Positions 50,669 through 60,500 of a DNA stretch of 64,000 nt are shown piece by piece. Source of the DNA: JAKLKS01 sp964370855 (lineage in GTDB: Bacteria > Planctomycetota > JAJSAM01 > JAKLKS01); assembly GCA_964370855.1 (NCBI GenBank), contig CAYJMF010000001.1, forward strand, positions 124,001 through 188,000, in the 5' to 3' direction. The position numbers and the translations under genes are program-made. The notes under the pieces are model-generated. The model worked only from the letters and a program-made list of their open reading frames with translations, was not told the origin of the DNA and did not search any database. Each line of letters begins with the position of its first letter. Position 1 is the first letter of the stretch.

Positions 50669-52567
50669 CTACTTCGCATCCCCCTCCGCGGCCCACCAGG
50701 CGATCCAGTCCTCGACCCAGGCGGGGCGCTCCTCCTCGCGGCGGAGCGGGCCGGAGTTCCAGACGTGGGTGTGGCGATCCCAGCCGAAGCGCTTGCCCGT
50801 GAGGGATCGCAGGATCCGGTGGGCGTTCCAGCGCACCCAGGGCTTCCCGGAATCGAGGAGCCCGAGGAGGACCGGGATCGACGCCCGCGTCGGCGGGGCG
50901 GCGATCTCCGCCCCCTCCGCCTTGAACCCCTCGAGGACCCAGGCCATGCGGCCGCGGCCCTTCGCCGTCTCCCACCACGTCGCAGCCGCGCCGGCGTCGG
51001 CGAACTCCCGGTTCGCGAGGCAGGTGAGGGCCCGGAGCGCGGTGCGCTTCGGGACCTCCTCCTCGGAGTCCTTCTTCTTCTCGAGGTAGGCGAGGAGGCG
51101 CGCCGCGTCCTCCTCCTCCCCGCACCGGGCGAGGCCGTCCATGGATTCGCTCCGGATCCCCTCGAAGGAGGGATCCTCGAGCCCCTCGCGGAATACGGGG
51201 AGCGAGGAGGGATGGGCCTCCTCCTCGAGGCGGCGGAGCGCCGATTCCCGGATCTTCCGGCCGGCGCGGCGGTCGAGGGCGATGCGCCCGAGGGCCTCGA
51301 CGAGGTCCGGCGGAAGGTCGAGGGAGTCCATGCGGTGGAGGGCCATGATCGCCGCCTCCCGCACGTCCCCGTCCTCCTGGCCCAGCGCCGCGACGAGATC
51401 GGGGAAGAAGCCCGGGTCGGCGGAATCCCCGATGAGGCGGGCCGCCTCCTCCGCGGTCTCCGGGTCCGTGAGCCGCTTCCGGAGGGATGCCCGCGCGCGG
51501 CCCTCGGCTGCGGCGACGACCTCCAGCGCCTCCCCTCCAACCCCGAGCTTCGCGAGCCCGTGGCGGACGAGGGCGACGCCCCAGGCCGGGCACTCCTCGT
51601 CCTTCACCGCCGCGAGGAGAAGCGGCGTCGCCTCCGCGGGCCGGCCGAGGCGCCGCAGCGTGTCGGCGACGGTGATCCGCGCCCAGGCCCGCGCCCCCGC
51701 GTCCCCTTCCGGGGTCCGGGCGCCCGGTTCGAGCAGGGAGAGGGCCGCCTCCTGGAAGGCGCGCTCCCGGCCCATGGAAGCGGCGAGCGCCGCAGCCGCG
51801 TCGCGGATCCCCTGCGGGGAGGCAGGTTCGGTACATGCACCGAGCATCCTCCCGGCGGCGTCGTTCTCCCCGGTGCGGCGGTGGAGGAACGCGGCGGCGA
51901 GGTCGAGGATCGGATCCCCCTTCCCCGCGGCCCGCGCCGCCGCCGCCTCCCGCTCCGCCGCGGCGGCCGCCGCCTCGCTCCGCGCGAGGGAGGAGAGGAG
52001 GATCTCGCCCGGCGGGGGCGGCAGGCGCCGCGCCTCCCCGTGGACCCGGTCCATGGCCGCCTCGAAGGCCGGGGCGAGCTCCTTCTTCCCGGTGACGGGG
52101 CGCAGCGCCTCCCACGCCTCCTGCCGCACGGCCCAGGCGCCGTTGAGGAGGAGCACGCCCCGGTCCGACGGCGCGGCCCCCTCCCACTCGGCGATGCGGG
52201 CCGCGAGGTCGAACTTCACCCAGGTCTCCTCCGTGGAGCCGGGCGCCTCGAGCCCCGCGAGGATCCGCTTCTTCGTCTCCTCCTTGACCCCCTTCTCGAA
52301 GTTCCCCGCCCGGTTCGAGTACCGGCAGTGCTCGCAGGTCCAGACGGAGTAGGGGAGCACCGCCCCGCCGGCGACCCGCGGCGCGAGGTCCCCGTCGCAG
52401 CCGTCCCCGGTCCAGGAGGCGATGTACTGGACGGTGATCGTCTTCCCGCAGACGGGGCAGCCGACGTCCTTCGAGCGGACGGTGGTCGCCCGGGCGGCGG
52501 GAGGGGCGACGGCGGCGGCGGCGAGTCCGAGGGCGAGGAGGAGGGAGAGGGCGGCGGTCGGGCGCAT
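50669..52567 (-). CDS. Secreted DUF2225-like zinc-ribbon / HEAT-repeat protein
   Basis: A 632-residue secreted protein. The signal peptide (MRPTAALSLLLALGLAAAAV, cleavage near ARA/TT) is followed by a four-Cys zinc module: C-P-V-C in VGCPVCGKTI and C-x2-C in VWTCEHCRYSN, as in DUF2225 proteins. The next 150 residues are helical and Ala-rich. From about 330 there are HEAT-like repeats (LIGDSADPGFFPDLVAALG, LGRIALDRRAGRKIRESAL, IPVLLGLLDSGKPWVRWNA). These are protein-binding scaffolds; no catalytic site is seen. It is convergent with the DUF3800 pair and divergent from the TIGR04255 operon. A 45-bp piece covering its start is copied at 61887-61931. Confidence 0.84.
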   Translation of the reverse strand: MRPTAALSLLLALGLAAAAVAPPAARATTVRSKDVGCPVCGKTITVQYIASWTGDGCDGDLAPRVAGGAVLPYSVWTCEHCRYSNRAGNFEKGVKEETKKRILAGLEAPGSTEETWVKFDLAARIAEWEGAAPSDRGVLLLNGAWAVRQEAWEALRPVTGKKELAPAFEAAMDRVHGEARRLPPPPGEILLSSLARSEAAAAAAEREAAAARAAGKGDPILDLAAAFLHRRTGENDAAGRMLGACTEPASPQGIRDAAAALAASMGRERAFQEAALSLLEPGARTPEGDAGARAWARITVADTLRRLGRPAEATPLLLAAVKDEECPAWGVALVRHGLAKLGVGGEALEVVAAAEGRARASLRKRLTDPETAEEAARLIGDSADPGFFPDLVAALGQEDGDVREAAIMALHRMDSLDLPPDLVEALGRIALDRRAGRKIRESALRRLEEEAHPSSLPVFREGLEDPSFEGIRSESMDGLARCGEEEDAARLLAYLEKKKDSEEEVPKRTALRALTCLANREFADAGAAATWWETAKGRGRMAWVLEGFKAEGAEIAAPPTRASIPVLLGLLDSGKPWVRWNAHRILRSLTGKRFGWDRHTHVWNSGPLRREEERPAWVEDWIAWWAAEGDAK

Positions 52568-52789
52568 GGGGCACCTCCGGGTCGGGGCGAGTGTACCTCC
52601 GCGGGAGTGGAACCGTCCATCCTGGGAATCTCGAGGGTCGGCCATCCAATGGCTCGACACCCTGAGTGGTCTGGGGGATTCCTGCGGCCTCCATGCGCGC
52701 CCCTGAAGAACCTCCGTAACAAACTGGTAACAATGATGTTGTGAATTCGCGACAAGAGCGGAGCCCCTGGAGTAGCGCTGCGAGGGTGG

Positions 52790-52836
52790 TTCCACTTCAC
52801 ATTCCACTTCACATTGCGGCCCAGCCGTGCTAGCAT
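52790..52836 (+). promoter_or_regulatory. Promoter with tandem 12-bp direct repeat upstream of the TIGR04255 operon
   Basis: TTCCACTTCACA occurs twice in tandem (52790-52801 and 52802-52813). The 3' half of the second copy supplies a -35 TTCACA (52808-52813), 17 bp from -10 TAGCAT (52831-52836). The stretch from 52710 to 52760 is AT-rich with two GTAACAA repeats (52717, 52728). The 344-bp divergent spacer holds nothing else recognised. Confidence 0.6.
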
Positions 52837-52911
52837 CCCCCGGGTCCGGATCGTCGGTCCTCCCCGGACGCGTCGGGGGACGCGACGTCCACCCGTCCGG
52901 AGGTAAGAGCC

Positions 52912-53709
52912 GTGCACGAGATCAGGAACCCTCTTGTGGATCCCCCACCGAAGGAGATCCCGCTTCCCCGGTCTCCCCTGGCCCGGGTGGTCGCCCAGGT
53001 GCGGTTCCCCGTCGTCGCCTCCGTGTCCCGGCAGGACTTCATCGGTTCGTTCCAGGAGGCCATCCGCGCCGAGTACCCCGTCCTGCGCCCGGAGAAGGGG
53101 CGCACGATCATCGCGGGGCCGGGAGGGCTCACGTCCGAGGACAAGACGGTCTGGCGCTTCATGGAAGTCGATGGGGCCTGGCGAGCGACCCTGGCGCCCG
53201 ACTTCGTGGCCATCGAGACGACCAGGTACACGAGCAGGGATGACCTCCTGGGCCGGCTGGGGCGGATCCTCGAAGCGACGGAGAAGCACGTCGGGCCCAG
53301 GGTCGTGGATCGCCTCGGACTGCGCACCATCGATCGCCTGGAAGAGGCGGCGCTGTGCGAGATCCCGACCCTTGTTCGACCGGAGATGATCGGGGTGCTC
53401 GGGACCCCGTGGGGAAGCGGCGCCGACCACTCCATCTGCGAGAGCGCTTTCGATCTCCCCGACGGGTCCCGGCTGCAGGCCAAGTGGGGCGTCCTCCCCA
53501 GGGGCAAGACCGTGGATCCGAGTTCCATCGAGCCTCTCGATTCGCGGACCTGGCTCCTCGACCTGGACCTGTTCACCGAGAAGCCCGGTCCGTTCGACAG
53601 CGGAGCCATCGTGGAGCGGGCGAGGTGCTTCGCCGGGCGCATCTACACCGTGTTCCGCTGGGCGGCCACGCCCGCTTTCATCAGGCGATACGGGGGGGAA
53701 CCGGAGTGA
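52912..53709 (+). CDS. TIGR04255 family protein
   Basis: A 265-residue cytoplasmic protein of the sporadically distributed TIGR04255 family. Typical parts are the N-terminal PLARVVAQVRFPVVASV, the central LGRLGRILEATEKHVG with RLGLRTIDRLE, and the C-terminal TWLLDLDLFTEKPGPFD. The family role is not known; it occurs in patchy accessory loci. GTG 52912 has GGAGGTAA 5-6 nt upstream, so the start is firm. It overlaps the next gene by 4 bp (GTGA). Confidence 0.88.
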   Translation: MHEIRNPLVDPPPKEIPLPRSPLARVVAQVRFPVVASVSRQDFIGSFQEAIRAEYPVLRPEKGRTIIAGPGGLTSEDKTVWRFMEVDGAWRATLAPDFVAIETTRYTSRDDLLGRLGRILEATEKHVGPRVVDRLGLRTIDRLEEAALCEIPTLVRPEMIGVLGTPWGSGADHSICESAFDLPDGSRLQAKWGVLPRGKTVDPSSIEPLDSRTWLLDLDLFTEKPGPFDSGAIVERARCFAGRIYTVFRWAATPAFIRRYGGEPE

Positions 53710-54404
53710 GCGGGTTCGACGCCGGCGTGACGGGCGGTGGCGGCACCTCCTCGGGCGCTACCGGGGACGAGTACGTGGCCACGTCGGCCCTGCTCGCCTT
53801 CGGCCTGGTGATGTTGCCGTGGGGAAGTTCCTCCGCCGCGAACGCCACGACCTCGACCTCCGCCGACTGCGTGCGGGAACCTCCGGCCGAATTCCGCGGC
53901 ACCAGCAGCGGCGACGGCGCCATGGCGGTCGCCATCCCCAGCCAGGGCATGCTGCATGACCTCCGCGCGCGGTCCGGCCTCACGTGGGAGCAGATCTCCC
54001 GCCTCCTGAAGGTCAGCCGCAGGTCCGTACACCTCTGGGCGAACGGGAGCACCGTGACCCCGGCCAACGAGGAGCACATGGGGCGCGTCCTCTCCGTCCT
54101 GCGGGCCGCGGACCGGGGGAGCCCTCGCGAAACCCGGGCGGCACTGCTCACTCCGTCTCCGGAGGGGGTCGTTCCCTTCGACCTCCTGGCGGACATGAGG
54201 TACGAGGCGGCACTGGAACTCCTGAAGAGCATGCGCGGCAGGACAAGGCCGCGCCGACCCCCTCTCTCCGAGGAGGCCCTGGCATCGCGGCTCCCCTCGC
54301 CTCCCGATCGCCTGGTCGGAGCACTCCACGAACCCGAGCAGGAAGCTCCGAGGAAGTCGAGAGTCGCAAGAGCCATCAGGACCAGGGACCGTGGCGGAAG
54401 GTGA
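53706..54404 (+). CDS. XRE-type helix-turn-helix protein
   Basis: A 232-residue protein. Residues 78-130 form an XRE-like helix-turn-helix (LHDLRARSGLTWEQISRLLK, VSRRSVHLWANGSTVTPAN). The N-terminal 70 residues are Gly/Ser/Thr-rich with one hydrophobic stretch (ATSALLAFGLVMLPWG). The C-terminal third is Arg/Pro-rich. It is the middle gene of a three-gene operon: 4-bp overlap with TIGR04255 upstream and 14-bp overlap with the gene downstream. It probably regulates the operon or bridges the other two proteins. I do not recognise a closer family. Confidence 0.82.
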   Translation: MSGFDAGVTGGGGTSSGATGDEYVATSALLAFGLVMLPWGSSSAANATTSTSADCVREPPAEFRGTSSGDGAMAVAIPSQGMLHDLRARSGLTWEQISRLLKVSRRSVHLWANGSTVTPANEEHMGRVLSVLRAADRGSPRETRAALLTPSPEGVVPFDLLADMRYEAALELLKSMRGRTRPRRPPLSEEALASRLPSPPDRLVGALHEPEQEAPRKSRVARAIRTRDRGGR

Positions 54405-55254
54405 CGTCCCCGCAGGGGAACAGCCCCCTCCTCGATGCCTCCTTCCGGAGTGGCGACAGGGGGACTGCGTAATCGGCCCCCAGCGGTTCTACTACCGCGC
54501 GGCCGAGGTCGGAACCGCCGCCGCCGGAGAGCCGCCGCAGGATGGGAACGGCGACGACGTCTGGAAGGAGGAGGTCGAGGGACTGGTCGTCATCACGCAG
54601 AACTGCGACATCGAGAGGGACGTGAGCGTCTATCCACGGGTGGAGGTCGCGGCACTCGTGAAGCGAGACGGGAAGTTCGTGAAGGAGGTGGCGCGCCAGC
54701 GCCGGCCGAGGTTCGCCCTGGTGCCACAGGTCGCGACCATGGGTCTCGTCGCGGACCTCTCCAGGGTGATGGTCGTGGAGAAGGAGGTAGTCGCTGCGTG
54801 GCCCCGGCATCCGGGATGCGTCACGGATGACGATCGACGTGCGTTCGCTCGCGCACTGGCCAGGAAGTACGAGCGCTTCGCCTTCCCCACCGACTTCACC
54901 ACTCTCGTCGGCGAACTGACGGACATGTTGAAGGAGACGCACGATCGGCCTTCGCCTGAAGGGCGTGCCCTGCGCGCACTCCAGTGGATCCGTGTCCGGG
55001 CGGACCCCGGCTGGGACGAGGAGCAGGTCTCCCTCGAGTTCCTCTTCGTGCGGAGCGAGGTCGACGCGACCTTCGAAGGACGGACCTGGGAGGAACTCGC
55101 GAAGAAGTGGATGGCGCTCGTGCCGACGACCGGACGGTTCAAGAACATCACATGGGAAGTCGCCGACATGGACCGGTTCACGATGAGGGACTTCGTCGCG
55201 ACCGACCCTCTGGACCTTGACCGACTCTCCGGGGCGGCGAGACCGGCGGACTGA
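54391..55254 (+). CDS. Accessory protein with 'ITQNCDIERD' motif, function unknown
   Basis: A 287-residue cytoplasmic protein. The N-terminus has EWRQGDCVIGPQRFYYRA, then LVVITQNCDIERDVSVYPRV. QGD and (S/T)Q(N/T)CDI pairs of this kind occur in uncharacterised proteins near restriction or other accessory genes; that link is from memory. The rest is helical and charged (RAFARALARKYERFAFP, LVGELTDMLKETHDRP). It ends DPLDLDRLSGAARPAD. GTG 54391 lies inside the XRE gene (14-bp overlap). The last 33 bp of conserved tail are echoed at 61995-62027, so a paralogue may once have existed there. Confidence 0.78.
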   Translation: MAEGDVPAGEQPPPRCLLPEWRQGDCVIGPQRFYYRAAEVGTAAAGEPPQDGNGDDVWKEEVEGLVVITQNCDIERDVSVYPRVEVAALVKRDGKFVKEVARQRRPRFALVPQVATMGLVADLSRVMVVEKEVVAAWPRHPGCVTDDDRRAFARALARKYERFAFPTDFTTLVGELTDMLKETHDRPSPEGRALRALQWIRVRADPGWDEEQVSLEFLFVRSEVDATFEGRTWEELAKKWMALVPTTGRFKNITWEVADMDRFTMRDFVATDPLDLDRLSGAARPAD

Positions 55255-55396
55255 GCGCTCCCACGTGCCCGGGCGGGCGAGGGCAAGGACGGACGCGACT
55301 CCCGCTGACAGTCCTTCGCCACCATCCCCACCGCCCCCCCGGAGACCTGGATGCCGAGTTCACCGTCGAAGGCCCGACGGGTACCATGGCCGGGCC

Positions 55397-55462
55397 ATGA
55401 AGAAGGGAGTGCCGGTCGGGAACGCGATCCTCGTCGCCGCGGTGCAGGCAAAGGCGGAGTGA
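55397..55462 (+). CDS. Possible 21-residue leader peptide or N-terminal remnant
   Basis: ATG 55397 opens a 21-codon frame (MKKGVPVGNAILVAAVQAKA) whose TGA overlaps the next start as TGATG. It looks like the first part of an anchor helix of the giant-protein family, so it may be the remnant of another N-terminus or a coupling leader. TACCAT at 55382 could be a -10. Confidence 0.3.
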   Translation: MKKGVPVGNAILVAAVQAKAE

Positions 55463-57447
55463 TGACGACCCCGCTCGGAGGTGCGGGAGGGCGGGGGCAT
55501 CCGGGCGGAGCCACCGGGCGAAGGACCCGGCGGGACCTGGCCATGGCCATCGCGGTGGCCGTGGTGGCGGCCGTCGCGTGGGTGCTCCTCCGCACTCCGG
55601 AGATGGAGGAGCACGTGGTGCCCCCGGCGCCGCCGCCGGCCCCGCTCCCCGCGCCGGCGCCGGGGACGCCGGCCGTCGCGCCCCCTCCACCCGCCACGCC
55701 AACGAAGGCCGGCCCGCCCGCGCCGCCGCCCGCCGCCGCGGCGGATGCCCCCCCCGCGGACCCGCGACCCCTCCTCCGCGGCCGCGCGGTGATCCGCGCC
55801 CCCGACGGGAGCGAGAAGCCGGCGCCCGGCGCGCGGTTCGTCCTCCACGAACTGCCCATGGAGATCGAAGTGGCAACCGGGACGTACTGGAACACCCATC
55901 GATTCATCGTCTGCGACGGAGACGGGCGTTTCGAGGCGCCGGTCCCTCCCGACGACGAGGTGGTCCTCCTGCCGGACCCCGGGGACGCGGCCTTCGCGTT
56001 CCCCGCGGGGCTCGGGAAGCTGCGGTTCGCCACCGACGCCGCCTCCCTCGCCGACGAGGTCCGCGTGCAACTCTCCCCGCGGGGCCGCGCCTCGGGCATC
56101 GTCCTCGACCCCGCGGGAGAGCCCGTCGCCGGCGCGTCGATCTCCTTCGCCGCGAAAATCACGCAGGAGGGCCCCCTCTACACCGCCCCGGAACTGGGCT
56201 CCTCCCGGACCCTGTCCGGCCCCGACGGGCGTTTCACCCTGGAGGGGCTCCCGGTCGGGAGGACCCTGGCGGCGGTCGCGGCGAAGGCGCCCTTCCGGAA
56301 GAGCCTCTCCTCCCCGTTCCAGGTTCCCGAGGGCGGAACCGTCGAGGGCATCGAGATCCGCCTCCTCCCGGGCTGCGCCATCACCGGCCTCGTGACGGAC
56401 CCGGCGGGCGCTCCCCTTCCCGGCGCGCAGGTGCGCGTGACGACGGGGAACACGACGCGATGGGCGGGACCCAACGTCCCCGCCGATCTCCCCGACGAGG
56501 CCGTCGCGGGGCCCGACGGGCGGTACCGGATCGAGGGGCTCGAGCAGCGGGCGTACAGCGTCTTCGCCACCCTGGAGGGTCACACTCCCGCCGACCTGGG
56601 CGGGATCCACGCCACCGCCGCGGGGACCGAGGCGGGCCCCCTCGTGCTCGTGCGGGGAGGGGTCCTCCGCGGGATCGTCGTGGACGCGGAGGGGCAACCG
56701 CTCACCGGCGCCTCCATCACCCTCCAGGGCGAGAACCGCAGCGGCGGCACGGCCACGACGGGCGCCGACGGGAGATTCGAGATCCGTCCCGTGGTCCCCG
56801 GCTCCCACACGCTCTACGCGGGAAAGGTCGGATTCGTCCAGCGCCCGCCGGAGAGCCTCGAACTGGCCGGAGGGGAGGAGATCCGGATCGTCCTCGAGCG
56901 GGGGTACGAGATCACGGGCACCGTGCTCGACTTCGACGGCAAGCCCGTCCCGCAGGCACGGGTCCAGGTCCACCCCTGGCCCACCAGGGGCGCGGAAGTC
57001 CTCGGAGTCGCCATGACCGACCCCCGCGGGAGGTTCTCCGTCGGAGGCCTCCCCGCCGGGAGCCACGGGATCGCGGTGACCGCGGTGGGCCACGTCTTTC
57101 CCGACTTCCCCCCGGTCCCCGCGGGGACCACGACCGTGGAACTCCGCACCGCACGGTCGGTCTTCATCGCCGGCCGGGTCCTGAAGCCGGAGGGGGAGCC
57201 CTTCCCCGACGCATGGGTGGAGGTCGCCGACGGCGGAGGGGTCGAGCCCCCGGACCACGTCGACCTCCGCCGGTTCCGGCGCGTGCTGACGGATGGGGAG
57301 GGCTGCTTCCGGGCCGAGGGGCTCCTCGGCGGCCCCTTCCACCTCCTCGTCCGGGCCCGGGACGACCTGCAGGAGGAGTCCCTCCGCGACGTCCCCGGGG
57401 ACAGCGACGGCCTCGTCCTGCGGATGCGGCGGCGGGAGGGGCGCTGA
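55462..57447 (+). CDS. Membrane-anchored CarboxypepD_reg repeat protein (short paralogue G)
   Basis: A 661-residue protein, the shortest of the anchored family. An Arg-rich cytoplasmic tail (GGATGRRTRRD) precedes the anchor (AMAIAVAVVAAVAWVLL). A long Pro/Ala stalk follows, then about six CarboxypepD_reg repeats (ASGIVLDPAGEPVAGASI, ITGLVTDPAGAPLPGAQV, LRGIVVDAEGQPLTGASI). The closing module of the longer paralogues is missing. ATG 55462 overlaps the 21-codon frame upstream. It is convergent with giant F with 53 bp between. Confidence 0.87.
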   Translation: MTTPLGGAGGRGHPGGATGRRTRRDLAMAIAVAVVAAVAWVLLRTPEMEEHVVPPAPPPAPLPAPAPGTPAVAPPPPATPTKAGPPAPPPAAAADAPPADPRPLLRGRAVIRAPDGSEKPAPGARFVLHELPMEIEVATGTYWNTHRFIVCDGDGRFEAPVPPDDEVVLLPDPGDAAFAFPAGLGKLRFATDAASLADEVRVQLSPRGRASGIVLDPAGEPVAGASISFAAKITQEGPLYTAPELGSSRTLSGPDGRFTLEGLPVGRTLAAVAAKAPFRKSLSSPFQVPEGGTVEGIEIRLLPGCAITGLVTDPAGAPLPGAQVRVTTGNTTRWAGPNVPADLPDEAVAGPDGRYRIEGLEQRAYSVFATLEGHTPADLGGIHATAAGTEAGPLVLVRGGVLRGIVVDAEGQPLTGASITLQGENRSGGTATTGADGRFEIRPVVPGSHTLYAGKVGFVQRPPESLELAGGEEIRIVLERGYEITGTVLDFDGKPVPQARVQVHPWPTRGAEVLGVAMTDPRGRFSVGGLPAGSHGIAVTAVGHVFPDFPPVPAGTTTVELRTARSVFIAGRVLKPEGEPFPDAWVEVADGGGVEPPDHVDLRRFRRVLTDGEGCFRAEGLLGGPFHLLVRARDDLQEESLRDVPGDSDGLVLRMRRREGR

Positions 57448-57500
57448 GGCGACGGCAGGACGGGAGCCGCCCGCAACGCCGGAGTCGGGCTCGCCCCTGC

Positions 57501-60500
57501 CTACTCCCCTCCCGCCGGGATCCTCAGGTCCGCCGACGGCGCCTCGAACTCCCCGAGCGGGAAGGTCTCCCCGAAGCGGGTCTCGGCGGTCAGGACGATG
57601 CGGCCCGGGACGAGGCCCACCAGGGTGAAGACCCCGTCGTCCCCCGCCGCGGTGAACTCCCGGAGGCCGGGCAGGCCCGGTTGTGCGGCGACGACGTAGA
57701 ACACCTCCCGGGCCTTCCGGGCGCCGTCCACGAGGAGGACGCGGAGACGGGCCCCGGGCCGGGTCCGCACCTCCAGCCCCGCCGTTCCCGGGGCGACGGG
57801 CCCGGAGGCCACGGGCGCGAAATCCGGGACCTCCTCCGAGGCGTAGGTCCCCCCCGCGTAGACCCGGAACCGGTAGGGGCCGAGATCCTCGAACTGGAAC
57901 TCCCCGCTCTCGTCGGTGCGTTCCCATCCGAAGGCCCCCGGCGCGTCCGCGGCCACCCCCTCCGCCAGGGCGCGCACGGGGACGCCCGCGCCGACGGGCA
58001 GGCCGTCGGGGTCGAGGACGCGGCCGGAGATCCGGCCCGCCCTCTCCAGTTCGATCACGACGTCCACGCTCCCCGCGGGAACGGCGGCCACGCGGGCCTC
58101 GAGGAACCCGTCGCAGAAGCGCGTCACGAGGTCGTAGTCCGTCCCGGGAAGGAGGGGCCCGGCCTCGAACCGGCCGTCGTGGATGGAATCGGCGTCCCCC
58201 CCCATGTCGCGCAGCGAGGTCCCCGGCGGACCGTAGTGGACCCACCCGGACTCGACGGGGTTCCCCTCCCCGTCCACCACCGTGCCGGAGATGAAGACGC
58301 CCCGGTGCAACCGGAGCACCACCCCGGCGGTCCCCGCCGGGACTCCGTCCAGTGCCGCGGGCACGAGGTCCATGGGCCGCCGGGAGGACCAGGCCGAGAG
58401 GCGGTACTTCCCCTTCGGGAGTCCCTCGAAGGAGAAGGAGCCGTCCTTCCCCGCCTCCCCGTCACGGCAGAGGGGCGAGATCAGGTCGCCGAAGGGGTTC
58501 ACCATGTCGACCCGCACGTGGACGGGCTCCGCGAGGGCCCCCCCCTCCCCGTCCAGCACCCGGCCGGAGATGGAGAGCCCCGGGGAGAGTTCCACACGGA
58601 GCCCGCGCGCACCCACGGCGAGGTCCTGGATCTCGACGGGGACGAGTCCACGGGTCCCGGGGTCGAGGCCGTCCTCCCTCCCCGCGAGGAGATCGCAGGT
58701 CCGCGTGCCGTCGAGACCGTCGAGGAGGAAGGTCCCGTCGGCGCGGCTCTCCCCCCGCACCTCGTGGACGGGGCCCAGGTAGCCGGTCTGCTGGCGGGCC
58801 GCCAGGGGGATCCCCGGCAGCGGCGCCCCGGAGCCGGCGGCGACGACGAGGCCCGCGAGGGTGCCCGTGCGGTGGAGGACGATCACCGACTCCCCGCCGC
58901 CGCTCTCGCCGAGGGCGGCGCCCGGGTACCGGCCATCGAGGTCGGCGAGGACGTCGTACTCGCCCTTCCAGAGCCCTCCCACGGTGAACCGCCCGTCGGG
59001 GCCGGAGACCGCGAGCACGGCCCCCTCCCCGACAATGCGGTCCATGTGAAGCCACTCCGGCATGTGTCTGGACACCCGGATGGCCGCCCCGGGCAGGGGG
59101 CGGCCCTCTTCATCGACGACCCGGCCGCGGAGTTCCGTCGCAGGGACGAGGAGCACCTCGATCCCCTCCACGACCTGTCCCGCGGCGACCTCGCATCGGG
59201 GAGGGTCCTCGGGGAGGAACCCGTCCGCCGTCACCCACAGGAGGTAGTTCCCCGGGCGCACTCCCTCCAGGCGGAAGGTGCCGTCCTCCTCCGCGGCGGC
59301 CACCCGGTCCCCCGGTTCCGCCGGCCGGGAGAGACCGGGGTAGAACCCCGCACCGAGGAGGACCTCGGCCGATGGGGGGAGCGGCCCCCCTTCCACGCGG
59401 ATCCGGCCGGCCACCGTGGCGCCGGGGAGGGCGGTCACGACCACGTGCACGGGGCGGTCGCCCTCGGGCACGGGGAAGGGCTCCGAGATGCCCGATTCCC
59501 CGGCGCTCCCGAAGACCCTCACCCGGACCCCGCTCCCGGGGAGGACGCCCTCGATGCGGAACCTCCCGTCGGCATCGGAGGGGTCGCGCGAGGAGATCCA
59601 GCCGGAATCCCCCTCACGCTCCTGGAGCACGGCGTCGATTCCCGGCAGGGGTCGGCCCTTCCCGTCCATGACCGTCCCCTCGATCACGGCCCCCCTCCGG
59701 AGGACGAAATCCCGCTCCGCCTCCTCCCCCGCCGCGACCTCGACGTGCGCGCGGCCGCTGTCGAGGAACGACCTCCCGCGCACGTGGAGACCGCAGGGCC
59801 CCGGCCGGACCCCGGAGAGCAGGAACCGGCCGTCGGGTCCGGATTCCGTGCGCACGTTGAACTCCCATCCCTCGTCGGATTCGGGGTACGCCACCACGTC
59901 CGCCCCCTCGACGGGAGTCCCGTCCGCTGATCGGACGGATCCCCGGATCCGCCCGCCCCGCGCGAGGGCGACCTCGACGACGGTCTCGCGGTCCGGCAGG
60001 AGTTCCGGGCAGGGCGCGTCCCGCTCCATCACGGCCGGGACGGCGCCCTCCTTCTTCGCCTCCCATCGGCCGAGCCGCCCCGCGGGGAGGCCCCGGAAGA
60101 CCACGATGCCTCCCGCATCCGTCGGGGCCAGGGCATCCGCGGACCACGGGGAGTCGCCCGGTCCACCCACGCCGGCGTACACCCAGACCCCCGCGACGGG
60201 GCTCCCGTCGGCCCCGTCGCGGACGAGGAACCGGAGCGAGCAGCCCGCGGGGAGGACGAGGTCGAACCGCTCCACGGAGGGGAGGGTCAGGGTCCGGGCC
60301 GACAGCGCGACCCGGCCCTCGAGGACGACGGAGAGCGTGGCGGTGCCGGGGGGGAGGGCGGCCAGGCGGTAGCGGCCCTCCCCGTCCGTCGCCGTCCCGT
60401 GGATGCCCTCCGCCCATCCCTTCGCCACCACCCGCGCGCCGACGACCGGTTCCCCCGAGGAGGTCAGGACCCGCCCCTCGAGGGAGCAGGCCGGACCGAG

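Noticed and set aside
52717..52740. Small integration site or origin suggested by AT-rich GTAACAA repeats
   Set aside because: Only two short copies, with no integrase, tRNA or DnaA-box cluster nearby. A promoter region is simpler.
53355..53705. Extension of the XRE-like protein upstream of 53706
   Set aside because: This would overlap most of the TIGR04255 gene; the GTG at 53706 with a 4-bp overlap is the natural start.
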